Shown here piece by piece: positions 8,336 through 17,015 of a DNA stretch of 43,050 nt (the first letter of the stretch is position 1; the number at the start of each line of letters is the position of its first letter). Source of the DNA: Vallitalea longa (GTDB lineage: Bacteria; Bacillota; Clostridia; Lachnospirales; Vallitaleaceae); assembly GCF_027923465.1 (NCBI RefSeq), contig NZ_BRLB01000029.1, positions 1 through 43,050 of the forward strand, given 5' to 3'. The notes under the pieces were generated by a model. The model saw only the letters and a program-made list of their open reading frames with translations, searched no databases and was not told the origin of the DNA. Both the position numbers and the translations under genes were made by a program.

Positions 8336-8596
8336 TTAGTCTACATTAAGTCCAGCAATTTTTGCCATTTCCACAATAGATTGCTTGGATACTTTTTTAC
8401 CATAGTAATCGATTAAATCATCCATATTACCTGTAAAAATATCTGCTGGTTGATATTTCTTTAGAATAATTTGTTCATTGTCGACATAAATTTCAAGAGC
8501 ATCTTTTTCTTTGATATCGAAATTTCTGCGTATTTCAATTGGTAAAGTTATTCTACCTAATTCATCAAGTTTTCTAACTATTCCTGTAGATTTCAT
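8336..8596 (-). CDS. AbrB/SpoVT-type transition-state regulator
   Basis: An 86-residue DNA-binding protein. The first 50 residues are the AbrB swapped-hairpin domain (TGIVRKLDELGRITLPIEIRR, then KDALEIYVDN and IILKKY). The remainder is a short C-terminal domain for oligomerisation. Paralogues of this group (AbrB, Abh, SpoVT) regulate the move from growth to sporulation. It lies convergent to rsmI, as abrB does in Bacillus, but the exact orthologue cannot be settled by eye. Confidence 0.88.
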   Translation of the reverse strand: MKSTGIVRKLDELGRITLPIEIRRNFDIKEKDALEIYVDNEQIILKKYQPADIFTGNMDDLIDYYGKKVSKQSIVEMAKIAGLNVD

Positions 8597-8759
8597 AATA
8601 TTTCCCCCTCAAACCGTTATGTTTATCCTATATAAGAATAACACAAATAGCAATAAGTGTCAATAAAATGGATAATCTTGTAAAAATAATCTTTTTTTGG
8701 CGAATATTAAAAGTAAGTATTAATTATCTAGTATAAAGCAAACAATAAGGTTTGTAATG

Positions 8760-8788
8760 TTGAAATATAAAGATAAAAAATGTATAGT
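8760..8788 (+). promoter_or_regulatory. Predicted sigma-A promoter of sdaAB
   Basis: TTGAAA (8760-8765), a 17-base spacer and TATAGT (8783-8788) fit the housekeeping consensus and lie about 45 bases before the sdaAB start. Confidence 0.5.
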
Positions 8789-8833
8789 AAAAGGAGTAAT
8801 GATTATTAATAATCTATTGAAGGAGAAAGTATT

Positions 8834-9505
8834 ATGGAATATAGCATTTTTGATATTATTGGACCTGTAATGATTGGACCATCCAGTTCACATACTGCTG
8901 GAGCAGCCAAAATAGGGTATATAGCAAGAGAAATTTTTGGTAAGAATGTTAATCATGTAAGATTTACTCTGCATGGTTCCTTCGCAAAGACATATTTAGG
9001 TCATGGTACTGATAAAGCACTATTATCAGGAGTGATGGGTTTTCTTCCAGATGATGAAAGGTTAAGGAATGCCTATCAAATAGCAGAACAAAAAGGTATA
9101 AAGTATAAATTTGATTCAAAAGATTTAGGAGAAGTTCATCCTAATACGGTAAAGATTAATATGTCATCTGATGATAATCATGAAATGACAGTAATAGGTT
9201 CATCTGTTGGCGGAGGTAAAGTCAAGATAATAAGAATAAATGATTTTGATGTTGATTTTAATGGGGAATATACTACTTTAATTACTAAACATTTGGATAG
9301 ACCTGGAGTAATGGCTTCTATAACTTCTATTTTAGCCAAAAATAGAGTAAATATAGCCTTTATGAAATTATACAGACATGCAAAAGGGGATTATGCAAGA
9401 CTTGTACTTGAATCGGATGAAAAGATTGATAATTGTGTAATTGAGGATATAAAGAATATGGATTATGTAGATGATGTAACTAAAATTGATAAGCTAGTAT
9501 TATAA
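8834..9505 (+). CDS. sdaAB: L-serine dehydratase, iron-sulfur type, beta subunit
   Basis: Beta subunit of the two-subunit [4Fe-4S] L-serine ammonia-lyase that converts serine to pyruvate and ammonia. The 223 residues hold the FDIIGPVMIGPSSSHTAGA motif near the start and a C-terminal ACT domain (from about residue 150, HLDRPGVMASITSILA), as in other Gram-positive beta subunits. The alpha subunit follows 26 bases downstream. GGAGAAAG precedes the ATG. Confidence 0.95.
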   Translation: MEYSIFDIIGPVMIGPSSSHTAGAAKIGYIAREIFGKNVNHVRFTLHGSFAKTYLGHGTDKALLSGVMGFLPDDERLRNAYQIAEQKGIKYKFDSKDLGEVHPNTVKINMSSDDNHEMTVIGSSVGGGKVKIIRINDFDVDFNGEYTTLITKHLDRPGVMASITSILAKNRVNIAFMKLYRHAKGDYARLVLESDEKIDNCVIEDIKNMDYVDDVTKIDKLVL

Positions 9506-9531
9506 TTCTAATTAACAGGAAGGGTGAGCTA

Positions 9532-10422
9532 ATGAACTATAAAAATGGAAAAGAGCTCTTAGCAATTTGTAGAGAAAAGAATATAGCCATATATGATGTT
9601 GCTATTTTAAATGAGAGTGTCAACAGTTCTTTAACAGAAGAAGAGATATATAATGTAATGAAAGATAGCCTTGATATTATGAAAAGTTCTATAAAAAAAG
9701 GGCTTGATGAAAATGAAAAAAATATAATAGGCTTCATGATTGGTGGGGAAGCTAAGAAATTAAAAAAATTCTATGAAAATAATAAATCAATATGTGGAAA
9801 GACGATGTCAAAAGCTATAAGCTATGCCTTAAGTGTAATGGAAGTAAATGTTTCTATGGGAAGAATTGTAGCATGTCCAACAGCGGGTTCATGTGGTGTT
9901 GTACCAGCAGTATTATTAGCAGTAATGGAGAAATTCAACTTAGATGAAGATACCGTAGTGAAAGGTCTCTTGACGTCTAGTGCAGTAGGTATCATTATTG
10001 GGAAAAATGCATGTCTATCAGGTGCAGAAGGCGGATGTCAAGCTGAGATAGGTTCAGCTTCAGCAATGGCTGCAGCAGCAATAGTGGAAATGCTAGGTGG
10101 TACCCCAGAACAAGCACTAAATGCTTCAGCTATAGCACTTAAAAATCTTATGGGATTAGTTTGTGACCCTGTAGCAGGGCTTGTAGAGGCCCCATGCGCT
10201 AAGAGAAATGCTATAGGTACTTCTAATGCAATGATATCAGCAGAGATGACTCTTGCAGGCATTAAGAGTGTAATTCCATTTGATGAAGTGGTAGTAGCAA
10301 TGGGTAAAGTGGGTAAGATGTTACCTGTTAATCTTAGAGAAACAGCAGAAGGTGGCATAGCCACTACACCTACAGGCAGAAAATTAAGAAAGAAGATTTT
10401 TGGAGAAGATAAAATTCAGTAA
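9532..10422 (+). CDS. sdaAA: L-serine dehydratase, iron-sulfur type, alpha subunit
   Basis: The catalytic, cluster-bearing subunit of the anaerobic serine dehydratase. Its 296 residues include the conserved cysteine segments ACPTAGSCGVVPA, NACLSGAEGGCQAEIG and VCDPVAGLVEAPC, from which the [4Fe-4S] ligands come; serine binds the exposed iron. The enzyme is oxygen-labile, in line with an anaerobe. Operon with sdaAB, closed by the terminator at 10523-10549. Confidence 0.95.
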   Translation: MNYKNGKELLAICREKNIAIYDVAILNESVNSSLTEEEIYNVMKDSLDIMKSSIKKGLDENEKNIIGFMIGGEAKKLKKFYENNKSICGKTMSKAISYALSVMEVNVSMGRIVACPTAGSCGVVPAVLLAVMEKFNLDEDTVVKGLLTSSAVGIIIGKNACLSGAEGGCQAEIGSASAMAAAAIVEMLGGTPEQALNASAIALKNLMGLVCDPVAGLVEAPCAKRNAIGTSNAMISAEMTLAGIKSVIPFDEVVVAMGKVGKMLPVNLRETAEGGIATTPTGRKLRKKIFGEDKIQ

Positions 10423-10522
10423 TATATTAATAGTAGAATTAAAAGATTATAAAAAATAATAAGAGAATATAAAGGAATATTTAATCTATGGAATAATACA
10501 TTTTTATAATTATTGTTAATCA

Positions 10523-10549
10523 GGATGGTAGTAATATCATTCTTTTTTT
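10523..10549 (+). terminator. Terminator of sdaAB-sdaAA
   Basis: GGATGGTA (10523-10530) pairs with TATCATTC (10535-10542), including two G-T pairs, with a GTAA loop, followed by seven T's (10543-10549). Confidence 0.75.
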
Positions 10550-10574
10550 ATTTAATAGGAAATCCATAAAAGAA

Positions 10575-10602
10575 AGTAACTTTTTATTAAGTTATTCGTA
10601 TT
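10575..10602 (+). promoter_or_regulatory. Candidate ECF-sigma promoter before the sigma gene
   Basis: AGTAAC (10575-10580), then exactly 16 bases, then CGTATT (10597-10602). This matches the AAC-N16-CGTA form of Bacillus ECF sigma promoters (sigma-W/M type). No housekeeping promoter is evident nearby, so the sigma gene behind it may be autoregulated. Confidence 0.45.
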
Positions 10603-10666
10603 AGTTATAGAAACAATTTTTAATATGTTTAGTATTATTATAAAAGATACTTTGGAGGCAAACAAC

Positions 10667-11185
10667 TTGGAGATTAATATTGATCTTCTTATAAAAGGAG
10701 ATACTGGTGAATTTGAGAAATTTGTACATATTTATAGAGTATCAGCTGAAATATTTGCAATGAATATTGTTCATGATAATTATTTGGTAGAGGATATAGT
10801 ACAAGATAGTTTTGCGAAATTATATGTTTATAGAGATAAAATTAATCCTGACAAATCATTAAAAGCATATTTCTTTTCTATAGTTAAAAACCTAGCTATA
10901 GATAATATAAGGAAGAGTAAAAAAGTGATGTATAAGGAATTTGAGATCATTGATACTGTATCGCCAGAAAATATTATGCTGAAACAAGAGAGGAATAATT
11001 TCATAAATGAAAATATAAACAACCTTAAACCCTTACAAAGGTATGCAATATATTTATATGTATATGAGAATCTTAATTACAAAGAAATAGGTACGGTATT
11101 AGGTAAAACAGATAAACAAATCAAGGCAATTATTTTTCGTGCACGTAAAAAATTGAAGAAAAATATGGGATTAGTGATCGATTAG
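10667..11185 (+). CDS. ECF-like RNA polymerase sigma factor (module 1)
   Basis: A sigma-70 family protein with region 2 in the first half (YLVEDIVQDSFAKLYVYRDKI) and region 4 helix-turn-helix in the second (LNYKEIGTVLGKTDKQIKAIIFRARKKL), the ECF layout without region 3. I start it at TTG 10667, preceded by GGAGG (10654-10658) with eight-base spacing, giving 172 residues with the typical N-terminus; an ATG at 10625 would add 14 residues but has no ribosome binding site. It heads the genes up to 14096 and no classical anti-sigma gene is seen; the next small membrane protein may play that part. Confidence 0.85.
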   Translation: MEINIDLLIKGDTGEFEKFVHIYRVSAEIFAMNIVHDNYLVEDIVQDSFAKLYVYRDKINPDKSLKAYFFSIVKNLAIDNIRKSKKVMYKEFEIIDTVSPENIMLKQERNNFINENINNLKPLQRYAIYLYVYENLNYKEIGTVLGKTDKQIKAIIFRARKKLKKNMGLVID

Positions 11186-11216
11186 CAAAATATTATTAAG
11201 TCATAGGAGCGATGAG

Positions 11217-11510
11217 ATGAATAAATATATGAAAAATATTTATAAAAAAATTAGGTGGATGGAGTATGAAAGAATTCAAAAAGAAAAAGCATTGTCAGTT
11301 TATAAATTAATCAAAGAAAAGGAAAGAAAAATAAAATTGAAGTTGTTTGGAAGTCTATCAATAATAACGATAATATTTATCACATTGTTAAAGTTCGAAT
11401 TGAATGCTGTTATTATAGCTGGAGGTCTGTTATCTATGTCAGCTGTTTACTATGAGAATATTATTGAAAAAGAAATAAGAAGGAGGGTTACAAATGAAAA
11501 TATGTATTAA
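11217..11510 (+). CDS. Small membrane protein of unknown function
   Basis: Not recognised. The 97-residue protein has a basic, helical N-terminal half (about 1-42), two hydrophobic segments (about 43-58 and 63-79) and a charged tail (EKEIRRR). Its last codons overlap the start of the ATPase gene by 17 bases, so it is translated together with the ABC genes. Lying right after an ECF sigma gene, it might be a membrane-bound partner of the sigma factor; this is only position-based inference. Confidence 0.65.
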   Translation: MNKYMKNIYKKIRWMEYERIQKEKALSVYKLIKEKERKIKLKLFGSLSIITIIFITLLKFELNAVIIAGGLLSMSAVYYENIIEKEIRRRVTNENMY

Positions 11511-12369
11511 GAATCTTAATAAAAAATATGGTAAGAAACATGTTCTTGATAATATCAACCTAGAACTTGAGAATGGTATGCATGGGCTTCTTGGACCTAA
11601 TGGCGCAGGAAAGACTACATTGATGAGAATACTAACAACTCTTCTTACAAAAACTTCTGGTGAAATTACTTATAATGGGATTAATGTAGATAATAAAAAG
11701 GCTGTTAGAAAAATAATAGGATATTTACCACAAGAATTTTCGCTATATCCTAATATGTCAGTGTATGAGACATTAGAGTATTTTTATTTGTTGTCAGATA
11801 TTAAACCTACGAAAGCAAAAGTCCTATCTTCATTGAGAAAAGTTCATCTTGATTCATGTAAGAAATTAAAGATAAAAGCATTATCGGGAGGAATGAAAAG
11901 GAGGCTTGGCATTGCTATCGCTCTTATTAATAATCCAGAAGTATTAATTGTTGATGAACCAACAGCTGGACTTGATCCAGAAGAAAGAATAAGATTTCGT
12001 AATCTCCTATCAGATTTAAGTAAAGATAAGGTTATTATTTTATCTACTCATATAGTTGAGGATATAGCACTTACATGTAGTAGCCTTACAGTTATAAAAG
12101 AGGGAAATATCAAGTATAATGGAAAAGTCAGTGATTTTATTAGGATTGGAAAAGGTAAAGTATTCAAACTTCCTGTAAGTATCGATAAGTTAAATGAAAT
12201 AAAAGACAGGTATGTGATAGTTTCAACGGTTTTAGATGAAGATATGGCATATCTGAAAATTATATCAGATACAAAACCTGAAGGAGCAGAAACTGTTAAT
12301 CCTACACTAGAGGACTCATACATGATATTAATGCAGGAGGTAGATGTTAATGTTATTGAAATTGGTTAA
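11494..12369 (+). CDS. ABC transporter ATP-binding protein (module 1)
   Basis: A 291-residue ABC ATPase of the ABC-2 exporter type. Walker A GPNGAGKTT (34-42), Q-loop LPQEF, signature LSGGM (about 130), Walker B LIVDEPTAGLDP (about 150-160) and H-loop STHIVED are intact. After the ATPase domain it has a C-terminal extension of about 70 residues ending in NPTLEDSYM, also present in the ATPase at 18135-19004, so the two belong to one subfamily. GGAGGG precedes ATG 11494. The permeases follow directly. Confidence 0.93.
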   Translation: MKICIKNLNKKYGKKHVLDNINLELENGMHGLLGPNGAGKTTLMRILTTLLTKTSGEITYNGINVDNKKAVRKIIGYLPQEFSLYPNMSVYETLEYFYLLSDIKPTKAKVLSSLRKVHLDSCKKLKIKALSGGMKRRLGIAIALINNPEVLIVDEPTAGLDPEERIRFRNLLSDLSKDKVIILSTHIVEDIALTCSSLTVIKEGNIKYNGKVSDFIRIGKGKVFKLPVSIDKLNEIKDRYVIVSTVLDEDMAYLKIISDTKPEGAETVNPTLEDSYMILMQEVDVNVIEIG

Positions 12370-13480
12370 TAAGGAAATGAAATATCAGTTGAAAAGTATT
12401 ACATTCTACATATTCTGCATATCCGTTATTGTTTTTTATGTTACTCAATTTTCTGGAGATATTAAAAGAGAAGAAGAATTATATCAATCTCCTATTGAGA
12501 TACTAGAGGAGGGAAGCTTATTTTCTATAGTATCATATGAGGATGAAATACATGTAACATATGAACAAGAATTGAAAATGCTTCATGACCTATTATTAAG
12601 AGATGAAGAAAAGGGTTATTATGTTGGATTGGCTAATTCTTCAATAATAAGGTACATTGATTTAGATAATAAAAAGATGGAATTGATATCTTCATTTAAA
12701 AAAGAGATAGAAAGAAAAGAAATCAATGAAGATGAGTATAATAATATTCTTAAGACATTGAGAAAAGAACTTGGGAACAATTCAATTTATACAAATGAAA
12801 TTATTACAAATTTATGTGAAAGAGAACTTAGAAATAATGAGTATATGGAAAATCAAACACAAATTTTGGAAACAGAAAAAGTCACAGGGTCATATGCTAG
12901 GTTATTTGCAGATTATATAGGTATAGCGGTAGGGTTCTTTGCTGTTTTTATAGCTGGGTTTACATTAGTAAGAGATAAAAAACATAGAACTTATGAGATT
13001 GTTTATTCTAAAAAGATATCATCAGTTAAATATTTGTTAAGTAAATATATTGGTAATGTAATTTTAATATTCATAGTGGTTTTAATATTGGCTGGGTATA
13101 CTACATATAAATTTTCTATAGCATATGATAATATCGATTATTTAGCTTTCTTCAAGTACTCATTTACATGGATACTACCAACTATAATGCTTGTCACTTC
13201 ATTAGCGTATTTATTACAGATAATATTTGATAATGGTATTGTACCAGTAATAATACAGTTTATTTATTGGTATTACAGTATGTCATTTTGTAATAACCAA
13301 TACAATATTACTAAATATATAATCAGGTACAATAGTGTAACAGGTTTATCTGAATATGAACAGGTAGCTTCTAATATAATGGTCAATAGATTGGTTATAC
13401 TTGTTGTTTCAATAATATTATTAGTAATTTCAATGTGGATATTTAGTAAGAAAAGAGGTAACATATGTGGAAAAAATTAA
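12350..13480 (+). CDS. ABC-2 type permease, large (module 1)
   Basis: A 376-residue integral membrane protein. One membrane segment near residues 15-35 is followed by a hydrophilic domain of about 140 residues, presumably outside the cell, then about six membrane segments. I prefer ATG 12350, nine bases after AGGAGG (12335-12340), over the ATG at 12344, which is only three bases away. It overlaps the ATPase gene end. The topology matches that of the permease at 17016-18134. Substrate unknown. Confidence 0.82.
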   Translation: MLLKLVNKEMKYQLKSITFYIFCISVIVFYVTQFSGDIKREEELYQSPIEILEEGSLFSIVSYEDEIHVTYEQELKMLHDLLLRDEEKGYYVGLANSSIIRYIDLDNKKMELISSFKKEIERKEINEDEYNNILKTLRKELGNNSIYTNEIITNLCERELRNNEYMENQTQILETEKVTGSYARLFADYIGIAVGFFAVFIAGFTLVRDKKHRTYEIVYSKKISSVKYLLSKYIGNVILIFIVVLILAGYTTYKFSIAYDNIDYLAFFKYSFTWILPTIMLVTSLAYLLQIIFDNGIVPVIIQFIYWYYSMSFCNNQYNITKYIIRYNSVTGLSEYEQVASNIMVNRLVILVVSIILLVISMWIFSKKRGNICGKN

Positions 13481-14096
13481 AAATACAATGAGGATATCTT
13501 ATTTTAATATAAAAACTCTTCCTAAGAATATTATAGTGTTTAGTGTTATTTATGCTTTTCTTATTATATTCTCTATAAATGTACTGCATTCTCTTAATTT
13601 TTCACCAATAGATATTGGAGAGTTTCTTCTAACGCCTTTAGGTATATTGTTATTTACTCATTTGCCAGGATTTGAAGAAGAAAATAATATATATGAATTT
13701 ACATATCTTAAGAATATTCCTCATCATATAGTTGTATTGTCAAGAATTATTTCTTATGCTTTAGGAATGTATTTATTGATGATAGGAGTATTTGGGCTAG
13801 AAAGAGCATTTGGAGCAGAATTTAATTTCATAGAGATTGTTAATGGTAGTTTTATAACAGCTTTCTATTTAGGTGCTATTGGGATGATTGCAGCCTATGT
13901 ATCAAAACAAAGGACAGTAGGTTATATTGTGCCATTTATCTATTATATGCTAGATATGTTTACATTTGGGAAGTATACCAAGAGATTTTATTTGTTTAGT
14001 TTAGTCAATCAGGATTTTTCAATTAAGATTAATTTATTAGTGACTTCAATAGTTCTTTTGATAGGTTTTATTATATATCTTTATAGGAAGTTGTAG
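13467..14096 (+). CDS. ABC-2 type permease, small (module 1)
   Basis: A 209-residue, mostly hydrophobic protein with about six membrane segments, the likely second half of the exporter channel. It starts with GTG 13467 behind GAGG (13455-13458) and overlaps the previous gene by 14 bases. The overlapping ATG at 13465 is in another frame that stops after eight codons. It lacks the large outer domain of its neighbour. No family name is recognised beyond ABC-2-like membrane protein. Confidence 0.72.
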   Translation: MEKIKNTMRISYFNIKTLPKNIIVFSVIYAFLIIFSINVLHSLNFSPIDIGEFLLTPLGILLFTHLPGFEEENNIYEFTYLKNIPHHIVVLSRIISYALGMYLLMIGVFGLERAFGAEFNFIEIVNGSFITAFYLGAIGMIAAYVSKQRTVGYIVPFIYYMLDMFTFGKYTKRFYLFSLVNQDFSIKINLLVTSIVLLIGFIIYLYRKL

Positions 14097-14200
14097 TATA
14101 TAATAGTGAAAATGTTTATTAAAGTTTGCACTAGGTTGATTTAATTGAATAATTAAATGGAAAATTAAGGTATTAATTTATATTAATCCATATTGATATA

Positions 14201-14260
14201 AAGCATACTTTTCTTGCATATAAATAGTTAAAAGATTGTATATGGAGAAAGAGTATGCTT
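14201..14260 (+). promoter_or_regulatory. Hairpin enclosing the spmA ribosome binding site
   Basis: AAGCATACT (14201-14209) is a perfect complement of AGTATGCTT (14252-14260), which contains the spmA start codon. After a one-base bulge, TTTCTT (14210-14215) pairs with GAGAAA (14245-14250), covering the GGAG ribosome binding site. If the left arm is transcribed, translation of spmA would be hindered. Alternatively, GCATACTT could be a sporulation-sigma -10 element (sigma-E/G have CATAC), in which case transcripts start inside the loop and the hairpin never forms. Confidence 0.45.
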
Positions 14261-14836
14261 AATTATCTATGGGCATTTATGATATTGATAGGTGTTATAT
14301 TTGGTGCTTTTAACGGTAAAATGGGTGATGTGACTAATGCTGCGATAGAGTCATCAAAAGAAGCAGTCAGTTTATGTATAATGTTAGTCGGAGTAGTAGC
14401 TATGTGGACTGGACTAATGAAAATAGCGGAAAAAGCAGGAATGATTAAAGGTCTTACTAAAAAGATGAGACCTATTCTAAGATTTCTATTTCCAAAAGTT
14501 CCAGACAATCATCCTGCACAAAACTATATTGCTACTAATATCATAGCTAATATGCTGGGACTTGGATGGGGGGCAACACCACCAGGTCTGAAAGCAATGG
14601 AAGAGTTACAGAAGCTTAATAAAGATAAAAGTACAGCAAGCACGGCAATGTGTACGTTCTTAATCATTAATATATCTTCTGTACAGCTTATATCTGTTAA
14701 TATATTAGCTTATCGTGCCCAGTATGGTTCTAAAAATCCTGCAGAAATTATAGGACCTTCTATATTAGCTACTATTGTTTCAACTATAGTAGGAGTTGTA
14801 TTCGCAAAAATAATGATGAAGGTGAAGAGAAAATGA
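14255..14836 (+). CDS. spmA: Spore maturation protein A
   Basis: A 193-residue membrane protein of the nucleoside-recognition (Gate) domain family; SpmA and SpmB are needed for full dehydration of the spore core in Bacillus. Recognisable segments are WAFMILIGVIFGAFNGK at the N-terminus, the KVPDNHPAQNYIATNIIANMLGLGWGATPPGLKAM region and several membrane helices. It overlaps spmB by four bases (ATGA). GGAG stands eight bases upstream of the ATG, within the hairpin described separately. Confidence 0.95.
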   Translation: MLNYLWAFMILIGVIFGAFNGKMGDVTNAAIESSKEAVSLCIMLVGVVAMWTGLMKIAEKAGMIKGLTKKMRPILRFLFPKVPDNHPAQNYIATNIIANMLGLGWGATPPGLKAMEELQKLNKDKSTASTAMCTFLIINISSVQLISVNILAYRAQYGSKNPAEIIGPSILATIVSTIVGVVFAKIMMKVKRK

Positions 14837-15366
14837 AATTTGTGCTTATGATTTCTGATTTTATGATTCCACTTGTATTCGTCCTTATTATAGGGTATGG
14901 ATTATTAAAGGACGTTAAGGTATATGATGTATTTATTATTGGAGCTAAAGAAGGTTTCAAAATCGTTTTGCAGATTATGCCTACTTTAATTGGGCTCATG
15001 GTGGCTGTTGGTATATTAAGAGCTTCAGGTTTCTTAGATTTTCTTACTGATATTCTTACACCAATAACTAGTAAAGTGAAGTTTCCTTCTGAGCTAGTAC
15101 CAATAGCATTAATGAGGACTATATCATCGTCAGCTACTACAGGACTTATTTTGGATCTGTTCAAAACTCATGGTCCTGATTCTTTAATAGGTAGGATGAC
15201 ATCTATTATGATGGGGTGCACGGAGACGGTTTTCTATACTTTATCTGTTTATTTTATGACAGTAAAAATAAAGAAGACCAGATATACATTGACCGGTGCT
15301 CTTCTGGTCAGTTTAGCTGGTATAATTGCATCTGTTATTATAACTTATCGTATTTTTGGAACTTGA
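14833..15366 (+). CDS. spmB: Spore maturation protein B
   Basis: A 177-residue membrane protein, the partner of SpmA in spore core maturation. It has about five membrane helices and the family's PIALMRTISSSATTGLILDLFKTHGPDSLIG and GCTETVFYTLSVYF motifs. Translation is coupled to spmA by the four-base overlap. It ends two bases before the convergent L,D-transpeptidase gene, leaving no room for a separate terminator. Confidence 0.95.
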   Translation: MKFVLMISDFMIPLVFVLIIGYGLLKDVKVYDVFIIGAKEGFKIVLQIMPTLIGLMVAVGILRASGFLDFLTDILTPITSKVKFPSELVPIALMRTISSSATTGLILDLFKTHGPDSLIGRMTSIMMGCTETVFYTLSVYFMTVKIKKTRYTLTGALLVSLAGIIASVIITYRIFGT

Positions 15367-15367
15367 T

Positions 15368-15853
15368 TCAATATATTAATACAGGTGTATTTAAAGGGAT
15401 TATCGAGTATACTTCAGCAGCTTGATTGGAGTACATACGTATACAGCCGTTACTGGCTCTTGTTCCTATGGACCAAGGTTTATTGGTGCCATGTATTCCA
15501 TAAATACCCCAAGGCACACTTAGTTGCATGAAATAGCCACCGAATTGTTCGCCCCATAATCCCTTTTTAATTATTGTCCAAGAGCCTTTTGGAGTTGGAG
15601 TAGAAGGTTTACCAACTGCCACAGAATATTCTTTTAGAACTTTATCGTTACTTAATAATTTTAATATCCTATTTTTAGTTATTATTTCTATGGCAAAAGG
15701 ATTATCTTGTTCATCTGGTATTATTATTGTGTCTCCTACATTAATTGTGTCTGGAGAAGTTATGTTGTTAGCGTATATGATACTTTTTAATGGAGTTTTG
15801 AAACGATAACTTATTCTAGCTAATGTATCACCCTTTTTTATTGTATATTTCAT
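15368..15853 (-). CDS. LysM and L,D-transpeptidase (YkuD) domain protein
   Basis: A 161-residue cell wall enzyme. Residues 1-47 are a LysM domain that binds peptidoglycan (YTIKKGDTLARISYRF...INVGDTIIIP). Residues about 53-161 are a YkuD catalytic domain with H121 (GIHGTN) and the active-site C137 (SNGCIRM). Such enzymes form 3-3 crosslinks between stem peptides. No signal peptide is present, as in Bacillus YkuD, a spore-associated protein of the same architecture; with spmAB next to it a spore role is plausible. Confidence 0.92.
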   Translation of the reverse strand: MKYTIKKGDTLARISYRFKTPLKSIIYANNITSPDTINVGDTIIIPDEQDNPFAIEIITKNRILKLLSNDKVLKEYSVAVGKPSTPTPKGSWTIIKKGLWGEQFGGYFMQLSVPWGIYGIHGTNKPWSIGTRASNGCIRMYSNQAAEVYSIIPLNTPVLIY

Positions 15854-15969
15854 TCAATCACCTAATAAATAATTATAATTAATACTATGTTATAATTATT
15901 TAATTGTGTTATTAAAAAACATAATTATTATTTATAGACTAGAGATTATCGTAGAAATAATAACTCAGG

Positions 15970-16956
15970 CTATTTTTTTAGGTTTTTTCTATTGCTTTTA
16001 GATAGCATCTTGATTATGTTTTTAAAACGAAAAGTTGAACCTGAGTCAAATTTCGGTGTTACGACATCGCAATTTCTACACATGAAATGGATATTTCTAT
16101 CTGTAAGCATTAGTTTTCTTAGTTTGTTATATTTTTCACCTTTCCATATATCTACAAGCTTTTCTTTAGTTAGGTCTCCCATAGTCACTTTTCCAGTTGC
16201 ATCGTTACAGCATAAACTCATTTTGCCGTCAGGACGTACTATGACTTGTTCAAATGGATACATACACGCTGATTTCAATTTCAATTTCTTCTTGGTACGA
16301 TTTTTGGCTAGCCCCCCTCGGTTAAGGAGTATTTCATTCTCTTTTCTTAAATATATATATACTTTACAATCAGAAGGATTTTTTTCGTTATATTCGTTGA
16401 CTTTTGCGATAGTGTCGTTAACTTCTAATTTATCGTTATAATTATCGATAATAATCTTATTAAGATATTTTCTTATTTCTTTGAATTTTTCTACAGTTAA
16501 TAATGAACCATTAGTAAATAAAAATAGTTCTGCATTAGGTAAAGCTTCTCTAGAGAGTTTCAATAGGTCTATGATCCTTTTGTCCAGAAGAGGTTCATTG
16601 TTGGAATACAAACCAAAACTTCCAGAGTAATTAATCTCCTGTAATTGCTTAAGTATAGAAGAAAGAAGAGATTCTTCCATTATCTTAAAAGGCCTTGGAT
16701 CAATATGTTTATTTATGGGACAGAATGCGCAGCTTCCATTACATCTGTTTATTGTTTCTACTTCAATTGTTTTAAATATTGGATATTCATCCATTGCTAA
16801 ATATTTTTTTGCTAATTTTTTACTTTGATGATTAAATAAACGGTCAAAAATATATATACTTCTTGGTAGTATGTGTTTTTCTAAAGTTTGTGGAAAATGT
16901 TTTTCAAGGTAAGATTTTATTTTTCCTATTCCATTTTTATATGGATTAATTATCAT
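15970..16956 (-). CDS. Radical SAM/SPASM domain protein
   Basis: A 328-residue radical SAM enzyme. The cluster motif is CNGSCAFC (C72, C76, C79; CX3CX2C). A SPASM/twitch-type C-terminal domain has C231, C249, C250, C293 and C296 around MSLCCNDATGKVTMGDL and MCRNCD, enough for at least one auxiliary iron-sulfur cluster. About 60 residues precede the radical SAM barrel. Substrate unknown. No RiPP precursor or RRE domain is visible next to it, so a peptide-maturation role is not supported by context. It appears to be a single-gene unit. Confidence 0.85.
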   Translation of the reverse strand: MIINPYKNGIGKIKSYLEKHFPQTLEKHILPRSIYIFDRLFNHQSKKLAKKYLAMDEYPIFKTIEVETINRCNGSCAFCPINKHIDPRPFKIMEESLLSSILKQLQEINYSGSFGLYSNNEPLLDKRIIDLLKLSREALPNAELFLFTNGSLLTVEKFKEIRKYLNKIIIDNYNDKLEVNDTIAKVNEYNEKNPSDCKVYIYLRKENEILLNRGGLAKNRTKKKLKLKSACMYPFEQVIVRPDGKMSLCCNDATGKVTMGDLTKEKLVDIWKGEKYNKLRKLMLTDRNIHFMCRNCDVVTPKFDSGSTFRFKNIIKMLSKSNRKNLKK

Positions 16957-17015
16957 TGTGTTTCTCCCCTCATGGTTGTGATTGTCAGCTATTAATCTAA
17001 TTAAATTTTGTTTGA

